Below, one piece after another: positions 25,516-37,572 of a stretch of DNA of 64,000 bases (position 1 is the first letter of the stretch; each line of letters begins with the position of its first letter). Both the position numbers and the translations under genes were made by a program. This stretch comes from Anisakis pegreffii (taxonomy: Eukaryota > Nematoda > Chromadorea > Rhabditida > Anisakidae), in the NCBI GenBank assembly GCA_035041965.1, contig JAPYMA010000377.1, forward strand, positions 59,795 through 123,794, written 5' to 3'. The notes under the pieces are model-generated. The model was given only the letters and a program-made list of their open reading frames with translations. It had not been told where the DNA came from and searched no databases.

Positions 25516-28500
25516 TTCTTTATTTTCATAAGTGAATTTCTTTTCATCTCAGTGACAGTGGCATTGTTCTTCAATAACCTTCAACAACTTCAATCCATTT
25601 CCTTTTATGAAACATGTACAAACAACGATAAATTTTACGCACAATGTTGTGATTTTTACTTGCACGATTATATATCACATTATGTCATATTGCAATCCAA
25701 TCGTCCGTATAAATACTTCCAAGTACTCAGCTGCATAGTAGCACGTGTATTTTCAAGTTCAGATATAAATATGCGTAACTGATCGCCTCATTTTCACATA
25801 TTCTATAAAATGTTCGCGAATAGCAGTACGCTATTGCTACTGTTCTTCTGAGACTGTAATAAAAAAGATGCTATTGTGGAATTGTAAGTACTATGCCATG
25901 ATCCAGTACATGTATAGACTTATAAGGCAGGCTGTAAAACACGATAGCATAAAAGCACTGATCGTGAGTGATCTGTTGCAATTAGTTGATCGACATTGTC
26001 GAAGTCATTTTACAGGTAGGAATGTTTGTTTGCTGTGCAGCAACGTGAAATGATATCCATTCATCGGGTTATGTCTACGTACATACCTGCATCTGCCAGT
26101 AATAATAACAACAACCTTCTTCAGAACGACCTTCATCAATGTGCTCTTTTCATAAATCTGCTACTTACAATCTCCTACTTTATGCCCTTATTGTGCGGGG
26201 AATGAGACGAAGAAAAGGATATGTTTTCATTTACGTAACGTGTTATCATGCAAAGTTTGTTGTGTTAACAAGCACTGATGTCAGCATCTGTCACATACTG
26301 CGATTCGGCACATTACGAAATGTGAACTGATTGATAAACCTTTGTCAACATATGCTCGAGTGGACATTTCAAATGGTCACTGGAATACTTTATTGTTCAT
26401 TCATTGTGTTGCAATTCAACGCATTCACAATCAATCTTTCATATGCCATCAAATTAACAATCTTTATTCATATATCTCAGAGAACATCCTCATTTACAAA
26501 AGCGCTTAATTATACCTTCGTGTATGACCGCACTCAAATCAGTCAGATGATCCACTGTTTTGTGCTACTCTTCAAAATTGTCTACGATTAATTCTTCTCG
26601 CATGCAAGTATAATGGATTTTGAAGTGCCCGAGCAATGCCTAATTGAAGCTGTACTTTCACACTTGTTTGTGAAGAGAGCTGGGACTTCAGCGTAAACTT
26701 ATGTACGGCAAATACGAAGTTTTCGAAGAAATCACCTTTAGAGTTGTTCCTAGAACACTTCATTTTTTCGAGCTATGCACTTTATAAATGAAACCTTTTT
26801 TGATGATCTAATTAATAGGTACTATCATTTGCGCAGGTCAATTTCTCCTATTCACATGAGCAATTTCTTCTATTCACTTGGATTTCCTCCGTTTTTGGCT
26901 GAATATAATCAGATGTTCTAATCATCTGATTATTTTTTATCGTGATGCCCATTTGTTCATATCTGTACTTGACATCTATTTTTTCATAAACATTCTTCTG
27001 CGCTGATGGATTGTATTAAAGCTATGGATGCGGGCATTATTACAGCTGATGTAATATTATTGTTCTTAAATGATTACTTCATTTGCTTAGACCTACGCTT
27101 TTCCGCTCTTCTGCACTTATCTTAAATCAATGCAATTAAAGTATTGTCGTCAATGCAGTAATACTATGACTTGAATTATGTTCTATGATCTGCAACTACG
27201 ATTGTAATCTACGAATCTAGGAACGCACTCTAAGAATGCTTAAATCTCACGAACCGTTTATTTCGATGGAAATTTCTGAAGTTTCTCCTACAGAAATCTT
27301 TCATAGAAATATCGGACTTTCACTTATCATAGGATATATCAATCAAATTCTGAGATCAGTAGTTACTATTTATAGCTATTCAATATCTTATTAATAAGAT
27401 ATGAAACAGCTGAACCAGCTTGCTCATACGATTCCATTTGTACACGATACTTTCCATTAGCACCTGTCAGTTGTTAGTGTAAACTGAAATTCGTAATGGA
27501 ACTCCATATGCCTAAGGTGGATGTGGACGAAGGCCGTTCGGTTGCACTTCACTAACAATGACTACGTGACATCTGAATAAATCGATGTTCGTCGATCTGT
27601 TCCTAACTGCTCGAATTGGCCTCTGAAATGATAAAAAGTTTCGGAAAATGTTGAGCTGTTTCCGATTCTATAGACTGCATATTTTTTCAGTCGTTCAGTG
27701 CGCACCTGAAACGTCTACGGTTAACACTGATAAAAACTAATCACTCTATAACGTAACTCATGTCGTCAGTTTAATTAAAAGTGTGCTCTTGTTATTCATC
27801 ACTCAGTCAATTTACTGTTGTGTTTCTATGGTAATATCAGCTGAATTATGGCAGTGATAACGTTCAACGAGGAGTGAGTGAAGACATGATGATGAATGAA
27901 AAATATCTCATGTGCATTATAACATGACATATCCATTTCATTCATCTTTTGTGAAAGTATTAAATGTTTCTCTTCGTGTAACATATTTTCGACTCGTTAC
28001 AGAAATGGTCACGAATATGACGGGTTTTTTTTGTTATTTCTCGATGATACACTTTCATTTCATCACATTTATTTGCTTCATTATGACGACGAATATTAAC
28101 GATTCCGTATTGGACGGGTCTTTTTCGTTCAGTTTGTTTACTTATTTACTCATTTCTTCACAAACGTGCACTGAGCCTGAACCTTTGACATGGTGTTAAC
28201 AGCTGATAAAATGCTCGTTCATATAATTTGACAACTAGTCGATTGCAGTCGATCAATTAATAAATTATGGTACATTAAAATACATTCGACCAATTAACTG
28301 ATTTAAAAAATGGCCACATCAGTTGTTGCTTTTGGAAGCATATCGCTCTAAACACTAAACTTTTTTGTGTAGCATTAATCCTAGATCTAGCGTGATCAAA
28401 ATGCGATCACTTATTGAAAATTACTGATAATTCAACTTGATTGTTCGCTGATAATTCAAACGATTTGATTAATTCACGTTTTTTATTAATTGCGTTTAGC

Positions 28501-30125
28501 CATATTATTGGAGTACGTCCTAGCTTTTTCAAAAATACTCACGTTAAAGTCCGTCCTCGCCTACTTCAGTGAACTAAAAATAAAGCCTTGTCTCGCAGCC
28601 CTTGGAATATCATCTCGCACACCTTGGAGTGCGAGATGGCATTCGAGGGGTGTGAGCACGTTCCGTTGAGAAACCCTCCTGTAGATAGATCATTGTTGCG
28701 GTCCAATTTCATGGATACTCTCACAAAATGAGAAAATCGTCGTATTTCAATGGATGTTACCATAAGTTTAGGGAGTGTCTGCAGTGGAATAAAATATTGA
28801 CTTTGCCTCTTGGAAACTATGAAAAGAAAAGAATGTGAAAAAGATAACATGAGAGTGGGTTTGATGACAAAAGGTATAAGAGCGATTACAGCGGACGTAA
28901 AAAAAGGTATTGAGAGCGTTTTGAACACATCCGAAAAGACTGCCGAGTGTTTGTGAGATTAGTTGATTCTATCGATTCATAATGAAATTCACGAATTTGC
29001 ATTAATTCAGATTCCCAAAATTCGTGAAACTAATTTATGCAATTTTAAAACTTACAACAAACAAGTTCAAAAGTTTTAGTCAAAATCCAAGCGGAAAGCT
29101 TCTGAAATTACTGAACTCTGCTGGCAATTACTGAAAATTTGAAATTTTTTCGGAACTCAAAATTCAGTCGCCATGCGATCGGATTTCGGTAAGAATTTAA
29201 AGCGGCATTTACTGATAACATGACTGCATAATTCGAATAATTTGATGATAGAAGTTTACCGGAATGTTTCAAGCGAATGCTTAGATGGGATCGTATTGGG
29301 ATGATGGGTGGTTTTATTATTATCAGATGCTTAGTGCTTGATCGGATTTTAAGCATAATCACACGCTCGCTTACTGCAATGTCAACTGGCACTAAAACGA
29401 CAGACAATTATGAAAGGATCATGCAGTCGAGTCGTTATTTAAATGTGTAACGTTTTTCATAAATTGCTTTTGCCGATGCATCACCGAATTTGTATTGTTG
29501 CATTTTTGACATTCATTAGTGCGACAGTCACGTTCGTTCATTCACTTTAAAATCCTTTAATAACGACTCGTTCTTTGGATTAACTCAGTCGATTTGAAGA
29601 GCAATTGCTTCGAAGCGGAAACGATATTTTTACAATTGAGCATCACAGCTTCTTCGTTTCAGTGTCGTTGTTTCAATACAAATAAAGTCGCTAAATATTA
29701 TTGACTAGTACAATATGACAATATTGAGCCAATCCATCCAATTGTATCAAATATCTGAGAATATATAAAACTGCAATTTACATCGCCATAATAATTGCTG
29801 GAAGATTTCTTCAGTCATAAAGCGCATGAAGTGATAAATGGGATAATCAAAACATCAATGTTTTGTTGGTGACAAAATACTACCTGCTTAGCCAGAAACT
29901 TTAAGATGATATAAAACGTTTCCGCGTTATGCCATCCTCAGGAACACCTTTTTGAATTATCATAATATTATTACTCCTATTTGTGTTTTATTTACGCAAC
30001 AACTCCCCTATTGTTGCTGTTTACTTGTACGTTGTAATGCTCTGTGAGTTCTTCTCAATTTCGTGTATGACTGAAACTTTCGATTGATGAAATTATCGAG
30101 GCGTCATGTGTCAACTCTATTTCAG
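25516..30125. other. long stretch without a recognised gene
   Basis: The first few hundred bases are probably the small Hsp 3' UTR. Two weak exon-like pieces were seen. One is on the minus strand at 28678-28623 (18 codons between tctacag and gtgtgc). The other is on the plus strand around 28080-28191 and encodes a hydrophobic stretch then TCTEPEPLT; its possible donor at 28192 would join in phase to the exon at 30126. Neither is strong enough to call alone. Confidence 0.35.
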
Positions 30126-31146
30126 TGCCGAAATCGCAGTGAGAATGAAATGGATGATACACTTATTTTGCGTACTCGCTATTATTGTACTAGCTGTGGT
30201 CATACATTTTGTGAAGAAATTCTCGAAACTGTATTCTCGAGCACATTCAAACGTATGTTCGTTTGGAAACTTTCATCTTATTCCAATTTACAGGCTTCAT
30301 TACGGTGAATTTTGCAGTGTACCAAATTTCATGTCTAATGAGGTTGTTTTTACTGCAACTGTTTACCACGATTTTGCTCTCTCCCATCAACAACAACAAC
30401 AATTTTGAATATAACGTAGTCAATTTTCTTTTCAACTAGTATTGGTCATGCTAATTGAAGTATCACTTGTCGTAAACATAAACCTCATTTCTCGGAAGAA
30501 TTCATCCTAAAAAAGATTTCAGAATAATAACTTAGCCCCTCCGAATCCTCCAAGTATTTATCCGCCTATTAGGACATTCGACATGCGATCTGGTGCCCCT
30601 TCTATGATACAAGCAATCGACGTTACCAAGGTAAGTTATTTTTCGACGATGACGTTTTCAAATTTTGTTTTTCAAAAGCTTCCGATACTGAAATATTTCT
30701 AAGTTGATCCACAATTTGTTTGCTGAAAAATTCGGCAATGAAGGTGAATCCAAGAGAGTCGGGGCGAAGCATGTTGTGAGCGGTGAAAATGCAAACTAAA
30801 TAAATGAAATGAAAAGGGCAAAATTCGATAACGGAAACAGTTTTGAGAGGCATAACTCATATTCCTTCTGTAATGTTAATCCAGAAACGTCATCGTTCAG
30901 TTGAATTGAAGCTGTTGAATTCCGAAGAGATTCATGTGCAAAGCTGAATTGATTTTTGCGAGTTGCTCTTTTCAGATAACCTACGCGGAACCACCACCCC
31001 CATATCCTGGCTTGCCGAGTGTTCAGTTACCGGATCCGCCAACTTATCACACACTTCCTGGCTCAACAAATTCAGGCTCAACGGCAAACTTATCAACCGA
31101 ACCGTTTAGGCCATCCTATGAGAGTGCATTACCATTGAAGCGTTAA
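30126..31146 (+). CDS. single-pass membrane protein with two PPxY motifs (5' end not found)
   Basis: Three exons, 30126-30252, 30523-30630 and 30976-31146, join in phase 0 after an incoming phase of 2 and encode 134 residues to TAA. The first exon has a transmembrane helix (MIHLFCVLAIIVLAVVIHF) followed by basic residues (KKFSK), as expected for a stop-transfer. The cytoplasmic part is Pro-rich and contains PPPPY and PPTY. PPxY motifs bind WW domains such as those of Nedd4-type ubiquitin ligases. The layout resembles WBP1/VOPP1-like adaptors, but their Cys-rich ectodomain was not seen, so the family is uncertain. The frame also stays open upstream to an ATG at 30106, so the protein could begin there without a signal peptide. 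Otherwise a 5' exon lies further upstream. Confidence 0.66.
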
Positions 31147-33429
31147 TTGTGGATATCCTTGCGTTTGTTCAGTGAAATAATTTCTATATAAAACACACTT
31201 TCGATCTGTATTATATGTGCTTAACTTATAAATTAGGTATATGTATACAGTTATAGTTCGTTAGTTTGTTATTTATCGTTGGTTGTTTGGGGATTTATTG
31301 CAGTGATGTGATCATCGTAACGTTTCACTTTTCGTATTAATATGTTAGTACATCACTTTAGATTGCCTTTTTAACGAGATGCAACCAGTTTGAAACATCA
31401 GCTTTCATATAATAAATTCACCGAAAATTTCAATTTTAGACTTGATTGCGAGTCTGCAGTTCTTTCATTGTTTATGATTCGCTCACTGCCACTGTAAAGC
31501 ATAGCATAGTTACGGAAATTTGCGTGAAAAGTTGACGCTTCAGAAAGAAATTGTAATAATTTCTGGATGGTAAAGTATCTCTTTGATCGCAACACAATAT
31601 CGGTCGTAATCAACGACGTTTGTTCATCAGTGAAAAGAAACGCTCATCATCAGTGAGAAGTGTTCTGCGCAATTAAAACGAACAACATTATAGTAATAAT
31701 GATAGCAATAATCTTAGTGATTAAAGGAATGATATTTGTTTTTCATGTAATCTGTATCATGGCTAGTGTGAATGTTTGTTATGCATCTGTCATAATAAGC
31801 ATAGCAAAACATCTGTGCGATGCTGAGAAGAATATCGGTAATATTAATTATGACGCTAAGATCGCGATTAAGACAATCATAATGTTCAGGGTAATCGTAG
31901 CACTAATAACAATGATGTCAAAATATGTTTGTCCATTGAAAGAACAGCAACTCATTCATCGCTAGTTGCATTTCGTATGGATTGATTATTTGTGGTAATT
32001 ATATCGCGAGTAGTTTTGTATTCAATTATTTCGAACAGCTGAATTGTTCGTTAGTTGTTGCATTCGAATGATGTGTTCAGTACATTTCGATGATGATTTT
32101 TTCTCAATAATTTGTGGTCTTGTACAATATGTAAATAATTGTCGATAAACACCGCCTGAAGTTGACTTCTACACAAGCAGCTGCTTGCATACACGCAGAA
32201 ATAGCCATTCGAAAATTCAAAAGAAAATGAAACTGCTTTCTTGAGGTTTTGATGCGATTCGAATATTTATTCTCTGGCAATAATTCCTCTGTCACGGTAA
32301 TGTTCTTACAAAGAAATAATTCCGAGATTATATTGATTTTCATTCGAAATCATATTTGAAAAGTGGCTATCGAAAGTGAAAAGAAACGAGCTTAGTGGTG
32401 TGATGGTCAAACGAAACTATGGAATGGTGTTGATCCTTTATCGTAACGTTTCTTGGTCAGCAATGACTTATCGTATGTTCCTTCGATCCTATCCAGATAC
32501 GGAGAACTGAATGCATAGCTGTTCACGGGTCGACGGAATTTCTTCCATATATTCCGCTTGGATTGCTAAAATTTCAAAAAATTTACATTTCAGCACAAGT
32601 GAAACATTGAATATCGCTCAGTCTAAGGGATACCTTCAACAAAATTGTAATTATGTTCAACATGAGATCGTAAGTCTCATTATATTTTCATGACTGAATG
32701 CTCGTACGGCTTTAGGACTTCTCCCAGTGATTCTTTTTTTTTTTGAGAACTTCTCATAATAGTGAAAATCAATCAGCACTTCCTAAGAGACGGCAATGGT
32801 CATGAAACAATGGACGATTCGAAGAAAACCTGAAGCTCAAAAACGTTCCTCTTTCGGTTCCAGAAATTCCGATTAATCGGCATGGCAGACTCTTGTGTTC
32901 GATCCGGTTTTTGTATTAAGAGAGTCATCGGATCGCTGAAACTTAATTACTTCACCTAAATGAATTCACACTTCAATCGCTTCTATCATAATGCAGACAA
33001 TGAATCTTGAGTTGTAATTCATAATAAAAATGGGTTATTATAAAGTGAATCATTAATAGAAATCACGTTGTTCATTCAGATGAATACAGAAGAATAACCT
33101 CGTTACGTATGTGTGATTGTGCAAGACAGCTTGAAAGACTCACCTGATGAATTTAACAGGATCAATTACTGTCAAACTGACATCAATAGATGCGCATAAT
33201 AGCATCAGACTCGTAAGCCATCTTCGACCATAGAACTCCATTCAAAACGATCAATATTTTCAACCTTCAAGTTTAGATCGGTTTCTGAAATGCAGATCAA
33301 ATTCATTGGTCGACTGTATCGAATCGCTGCAAGTGGCGACAATGATCAACTGGTAGCCAATCATTTTAGAAGTATAGCCGAAAGGGACAAAAGTCCCTTT
33401 TCTTCCGATAATGGACATCGGCATACTAA
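31147..33429. other. intergenic, no recognised gene
   Basis: Contains a 101-codon open frame at 31660-31965 that is mostly Ile/Val/Met from AT-rich triplets and looks fortuitous. No other feature can be supported. Confidence 0.4.
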
Positions 33430-33668
33430 AGATATTTGGTTAAGTGACGATAAGTAAAGCGGGATGTCGCGGTGCTCTACATTTACGCTTAGATTTGGGC
33501 TCGGGCTCTAATCGGTGAAGCGTTCATTTGTTCAATAGATAGCTCAACTTGGTGAGGCGGAATCATCTGTTTGTTTAATGAATACCAGCGTTTCGGCACG
33601 AGTCTCAGCCTAAATCTGAGCCGAAATGTATGATATCTTGCTTATCGCCACTTAAAATATTTAGGGCA
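33430..33668. mobile_element. MITE-like fold-back element
   Basis: The two ends are diverged inverted copies. gatatttggttaagtgacga at 33431-33450 matches the reverse complement of the block ending about 33665 (cttatcgccacttaaaatat). Further in, gcttagatttgggctcgg at about 33487 matches the reverse complement of agcctaaatctgagc at about 33608-33622. Arms of about 80 bp surround a short centre and there is no coding capacity. This fits a non-autonomous DNA transposon. The target duplication was not resolved. Confidence 0.55.
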
Positions 33669-34729
33669 CTGAATATCTCTGCTTCTGGAAATTCTATCCT
33701 AATATAATAATCGTTTAATTAATATTAATCCTCTCATAATCGTCTGCTCAACTGATGATAAAACAATTTCCACTTATCGATAAAAATTCAGCGAAGAATT
33801 TCGAAAAAAATCACATGATGCAGAGAAATTGCTTCCAAAGATTCGAAGAATACTCGTCTTAAAAATGTAATCTGTAAGTCTCTGATGATTTTGGATGGTG
33901 CACAGCCTTTACGAAGAATTTATCAGAATCATGTGCAGCTTTTAGAGTCCTCACACACATTCTGGCTGGTCATAACGAATTGATAGAACATGACATTCAT
34001 TGTTGATCGGATTGAACAACACGAATTTGAAATTTTGTGCGGCTTCGACACGTTCTTGTAAATGAATTCAATAACATAAAAAATGCTAATCTTCGACTAA
34101 TCGCACTATAATGCTAATCGCACTAATCGCAACAATACATCTCGAGTTTTTGTTCCCAGAAGCCGTGAAATAGCATGCACGAACAGCTCGCGATACTTCT
34201 GTGATCGCCTGATATAGGCTATTCCATGAAAACTGATGATCTTCTGCGCTGCTACCATCAGGTATGCGATAACAACAATATGATGAAATGAGAAATTTGT
34301 GTTCTACGATACTGATGATAATAACGGGGCATGAACTACTGATGACCTATCGCAATCGCTGATTGTAAAAGTAACTACATAAATATCGGTGAATAGAATT
34401 TTTGCAAATATTCAATGCAGATGAAAATCTTCAATTGGAAATGCGGATTTTACGAGGAATTCGTGAATTTTGAAACGTACTAGGTATGGCCCAATTACTA
34501 AAAATGATGATAGACGCTGTAATTCTTTATCAGAAAGGCGTTGTTGTACACGTGCGATTGACAGCTGAATTTTTGAGTAATTAGTAATTAAGTTTAAGTA
34601 ATAGTTTTCATGACGCTTCCATACGCCTCAAAACCTCGACAAATCATTGCCGATATTGCGATAAGTCATTCTAAGCTGAGAATGCGCGCTTTCCAACAGT
34701 AATAAAGCTCATTCATAATGCATCTGTCG

Positions 34730-34935
34730 ACGACGTTTGTTCATCGAGTCATAAATGATTGATGTTTTACTCAAGCTTATTGAAACGAGTTTCTTGAAAC
34801 TCTTGCACTGAATGGATAACAACGAAAACAATCACCGTATGATTACTGATCACATTTATCCCATTGATCACATTTGGTGAATGAACATTTTTAATTGATT
34901 GAAATCAATTTAAAAACACAGTAATCAGCATCTTA
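34730..34935. repeat. dispersed repeat, copy 1
   Basis: The block containing caatcaccgtatgattac, then aacatttttaattgattg and tttaaaaacac, recurs in diverged form at about 35640-35785 in the same orientation. Both copies are non-coding. Confidence 0.5.
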
Positions 34936-35040
34936 CTTTATCGCACTAAATTCAAATTATTTCATTCAGTATATCATCAATTTTCAGCCAAAAGCACCCC
35001 TGCCTCGCATGAGAGGTCCTCTCCGAACTAAATGTTTCAC

Positions 35041-35080
35041 TAAATTCAGCGATACTGCTGAAGCAGCATCGCTGAATTTA
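35041..35080. repeat. near-perfect palindrome, 19-bp arms
   Basis: taaattcagcgatactgct at 35041-35059 pairs with 35062-35080 with one mismatch and a 2-nt centre. It could extrude as a cruciform. No gene overlaps it. Confidence 0.8.
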
Positions 35081-35619
35081 TTATTTCAAAGGAGTTGGAA
35101 GCTTGCACGGTTCTTGATGAAACGTTAAGCATGAGCATCATTCAGATTATCAAATTCATCACATCTGACGGTGTACATTTATTAGTTCTTGAAATTTTTA
35201 TGGCGACATCAAAAATTTGGGCTGAAAAAAACTGAACTGATGAATTTTTGCTAATTTAATTAATATTATAATCATCAACATAAAAATGTCATTATAATAA
35301 CTCAATTCAATAAATCATTTCGATTTCTCCGTTACTCCCAGAACATCATTACTCAAATTTACAAGTACTCCAGCTTATAAAATTCGAGCGCATTCCGAAA
35401 TTTCTCTTCTTTGTTTTTTAAACTTGAGTGAAACAAGGTCTAATGATTGTTTCAGTTGTTACCTGAAGAAGTTAGCTGAATAAGGCTATCTGAATATCGA
35501 ATAAGATGATCAAGCCTTCAGCAGCATATCAATGATATGATCCCACCATGAATATTTCCCCTATTCACTGGAGATAAGATTCGTGAGCAAGAGCTCTTCA
35601 AACGGACTGTTTGTTGACT

Positions 35620-35785
35620 GGAAGTGATCAAAATTCACAAATGATCGATGCTTCATTCAAGCTTCTTGAAAGGAATTTCACTTTTTTCACTGAATGGAGA
35701 ACAATTGAAACAGTCACCGTATGATTATCAGTTACAGTTAACGATTGAACACTTTTAATTAGTGGAAGTTTATTTAAAAACATGA
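35620..35785. repeat. dispersed repeat, copy 2
   Basis: A diverged copy of 34730-34935. Shared words include cattcaagctt, ttgaaa, cactgaatgga, cagtcaccgtatgatta and acacttttaatta. Confidence 0.5.
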
Positions 35786-37164
35786 ACTTAACAATAATCG
35801 TAATTAATATCGTAGCAACATGCAGAAAATCGCATTTTATTCGTATACATTTTACATTTAACTTGTTCGTTCATAACAGACTCAAAAAGTAGAGGGTCAT
35901 ATTTCATTATGTATTTAGAGAGATCTTCTGCAGTCAATAACGCTATCTCTTTTCTACCGACTGTATTGGGTAGTCATTACCTAAGCGATAGATGATGGAT
36001 GGATGAGCAGTCAGTCGTTCATGAAGCGATATTCGAAGATAAATGAAATCATTGAACTATAAATGAAAAATTCACCAATTCGCCGACACCCTAATGGTAC
36101 ACGAATGTTCATGGCATTATCAAACTGGTTCATTATAATCAGTCTGCTGGAATTTAAACATTTTTTTTTGGAATTCTCGATATGATTCAATTCGATTTCA
36201 CACCCTCATTCAAACTTTTGCTAATATAAGTGAACTTTCAGCTTGAATAACTCAATTATGACACAGCTATTATAATCAAATTTGAATCAGCTGAAACGGA
36301 ATGAATTAGATGACAGAGAGTGCACGGCATAAACGTGCACTGACTGGCATGTTTAGCTGATCGTGACTGCATCCGAATCTCATCAATGAATACGCATTTG
36401 GACGAGCAAAACGTCACTTAAACTATGACATTTTGATTCCTTCAGCAATTTGTGGGCGATTCTTCAAGTGAACGAAACTCATGGGAATTGTTGATATTAA
36501 TCATTTAATGAGAATACATATATTTGATAGAATAATTCTTCATTGATTCTATTATAATTAGTTATACACTTCGCTGAACATCGTTAGATAACCAACAGCT
36601 ACTGGCAATTCACAAGATTTTCCTGACGAGCTATGCGAAATGGGTAAATCAATCAGAATGTATCGCAATACAATAACATTAACAACGACAACAGCAAATC
36701 CACACACTACCACCGTTCAAGTCCACTTACTATTAGACAAACTTTCTAAGCCGATTAATGCAATCTTTTCGTTTCGTCTACTAAACATAAACCAACAACA
36801 CGAACAGTCAAACAGTCAGACCTCGAGAATGACCCTCTCACCTTTCCAATTGACCACTATACAGTAACTATCCCATTCTGATGGGATGCCGATGCCTTCG
36901 TTAATTATATTGAACATCATCAAATTCTTTATAACAATGACCCAAATCAATCACTGTCTACATCGCGATCTTAAAGGAGACTTGCCTTTGAGTTTGTCTG
37001 AATGATCAACTCTTCTGAAAATGTTTCTTCATGTATTCTTTTTGAATTCCTCCACTATCAAGTCAACAGTCTAAGTTTTTTAGATGTGTTTAGGTTAGCG
37101 CAATTAGAAATTCCATAGTCATGATTGCTTGTTGTTGTAACAGATTCTGTACTGTAAACAAACT

Positions 37165-37306
37165 GATAGCGGAAGTTGTTCGCTATCGAACAGCGATAGC
37201 GCCGTTCCCGCTATCGCTATTCACTCGATCTTCCGACATCGCTATTCCGCTATTCGCTATTAGCGGACTAGCGGAATAGCGCGCTATTGCCCGACACTGA
37301 TTATTC
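37165..37306. mobile_element. fold-back element of repeated CGCTAT/ATAGCG words
   Basis: The words cgctat and atagcg occur more than ten times in both orientations, so much of the block can pair with itself. Read on the minus strand, it starts at 37306 with cagtgtcgggcaatagcg, which resembles the CAG-type terminus of hAT transposons. The other end is less clear. It contains no open frame of note and lies 270 bp beyond the 3' end of the helicase gene. Confidence 0.5.
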
Positions 37307-37572
37307 CCATTTCATTGTATGGATTATTAATTTGAAACGAAAAAAATATTCCCAAATATCTGCAAAATATTCCCCAAAAAATTCTCCCGAAAACGTAACA
37401 ACAATATATTTAAACCACAACACTCATCGTTAAATGATGCAATAGATCCATTATTTATTCATAACGATAACAACGAACGTACAAAACAACAACAACCATA
37501 ACAATATTTGTAACATTTGTAGCATCAAAACAATATCAGTTAACTTATCATTCATAATTTCTAATCAATTGT

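Noticed and set aside
28566..28928. 120-codon minus-strand open frame
   Set aside because: It contains several in-frame splice-like sites, is low in conserved features, and could not be linked to any neighbour.
30126..30250. Alternative frame with a zinc-ribbon-like YYCTSCGHTFCEE peptide
   Set aside because: The other frame of the same exon gives a TM helix and joins in phase to the PPxY exons, whereas this frame leaves the wrong phase for them.
31660..31965. 101-codon plus-strand hydrophobic open frame
   Set aside because: It is composed mostly of ATA, ATT, GTA and AAT codons typical of AT-rich repeats, and no transcript signals or partner exons were seen.
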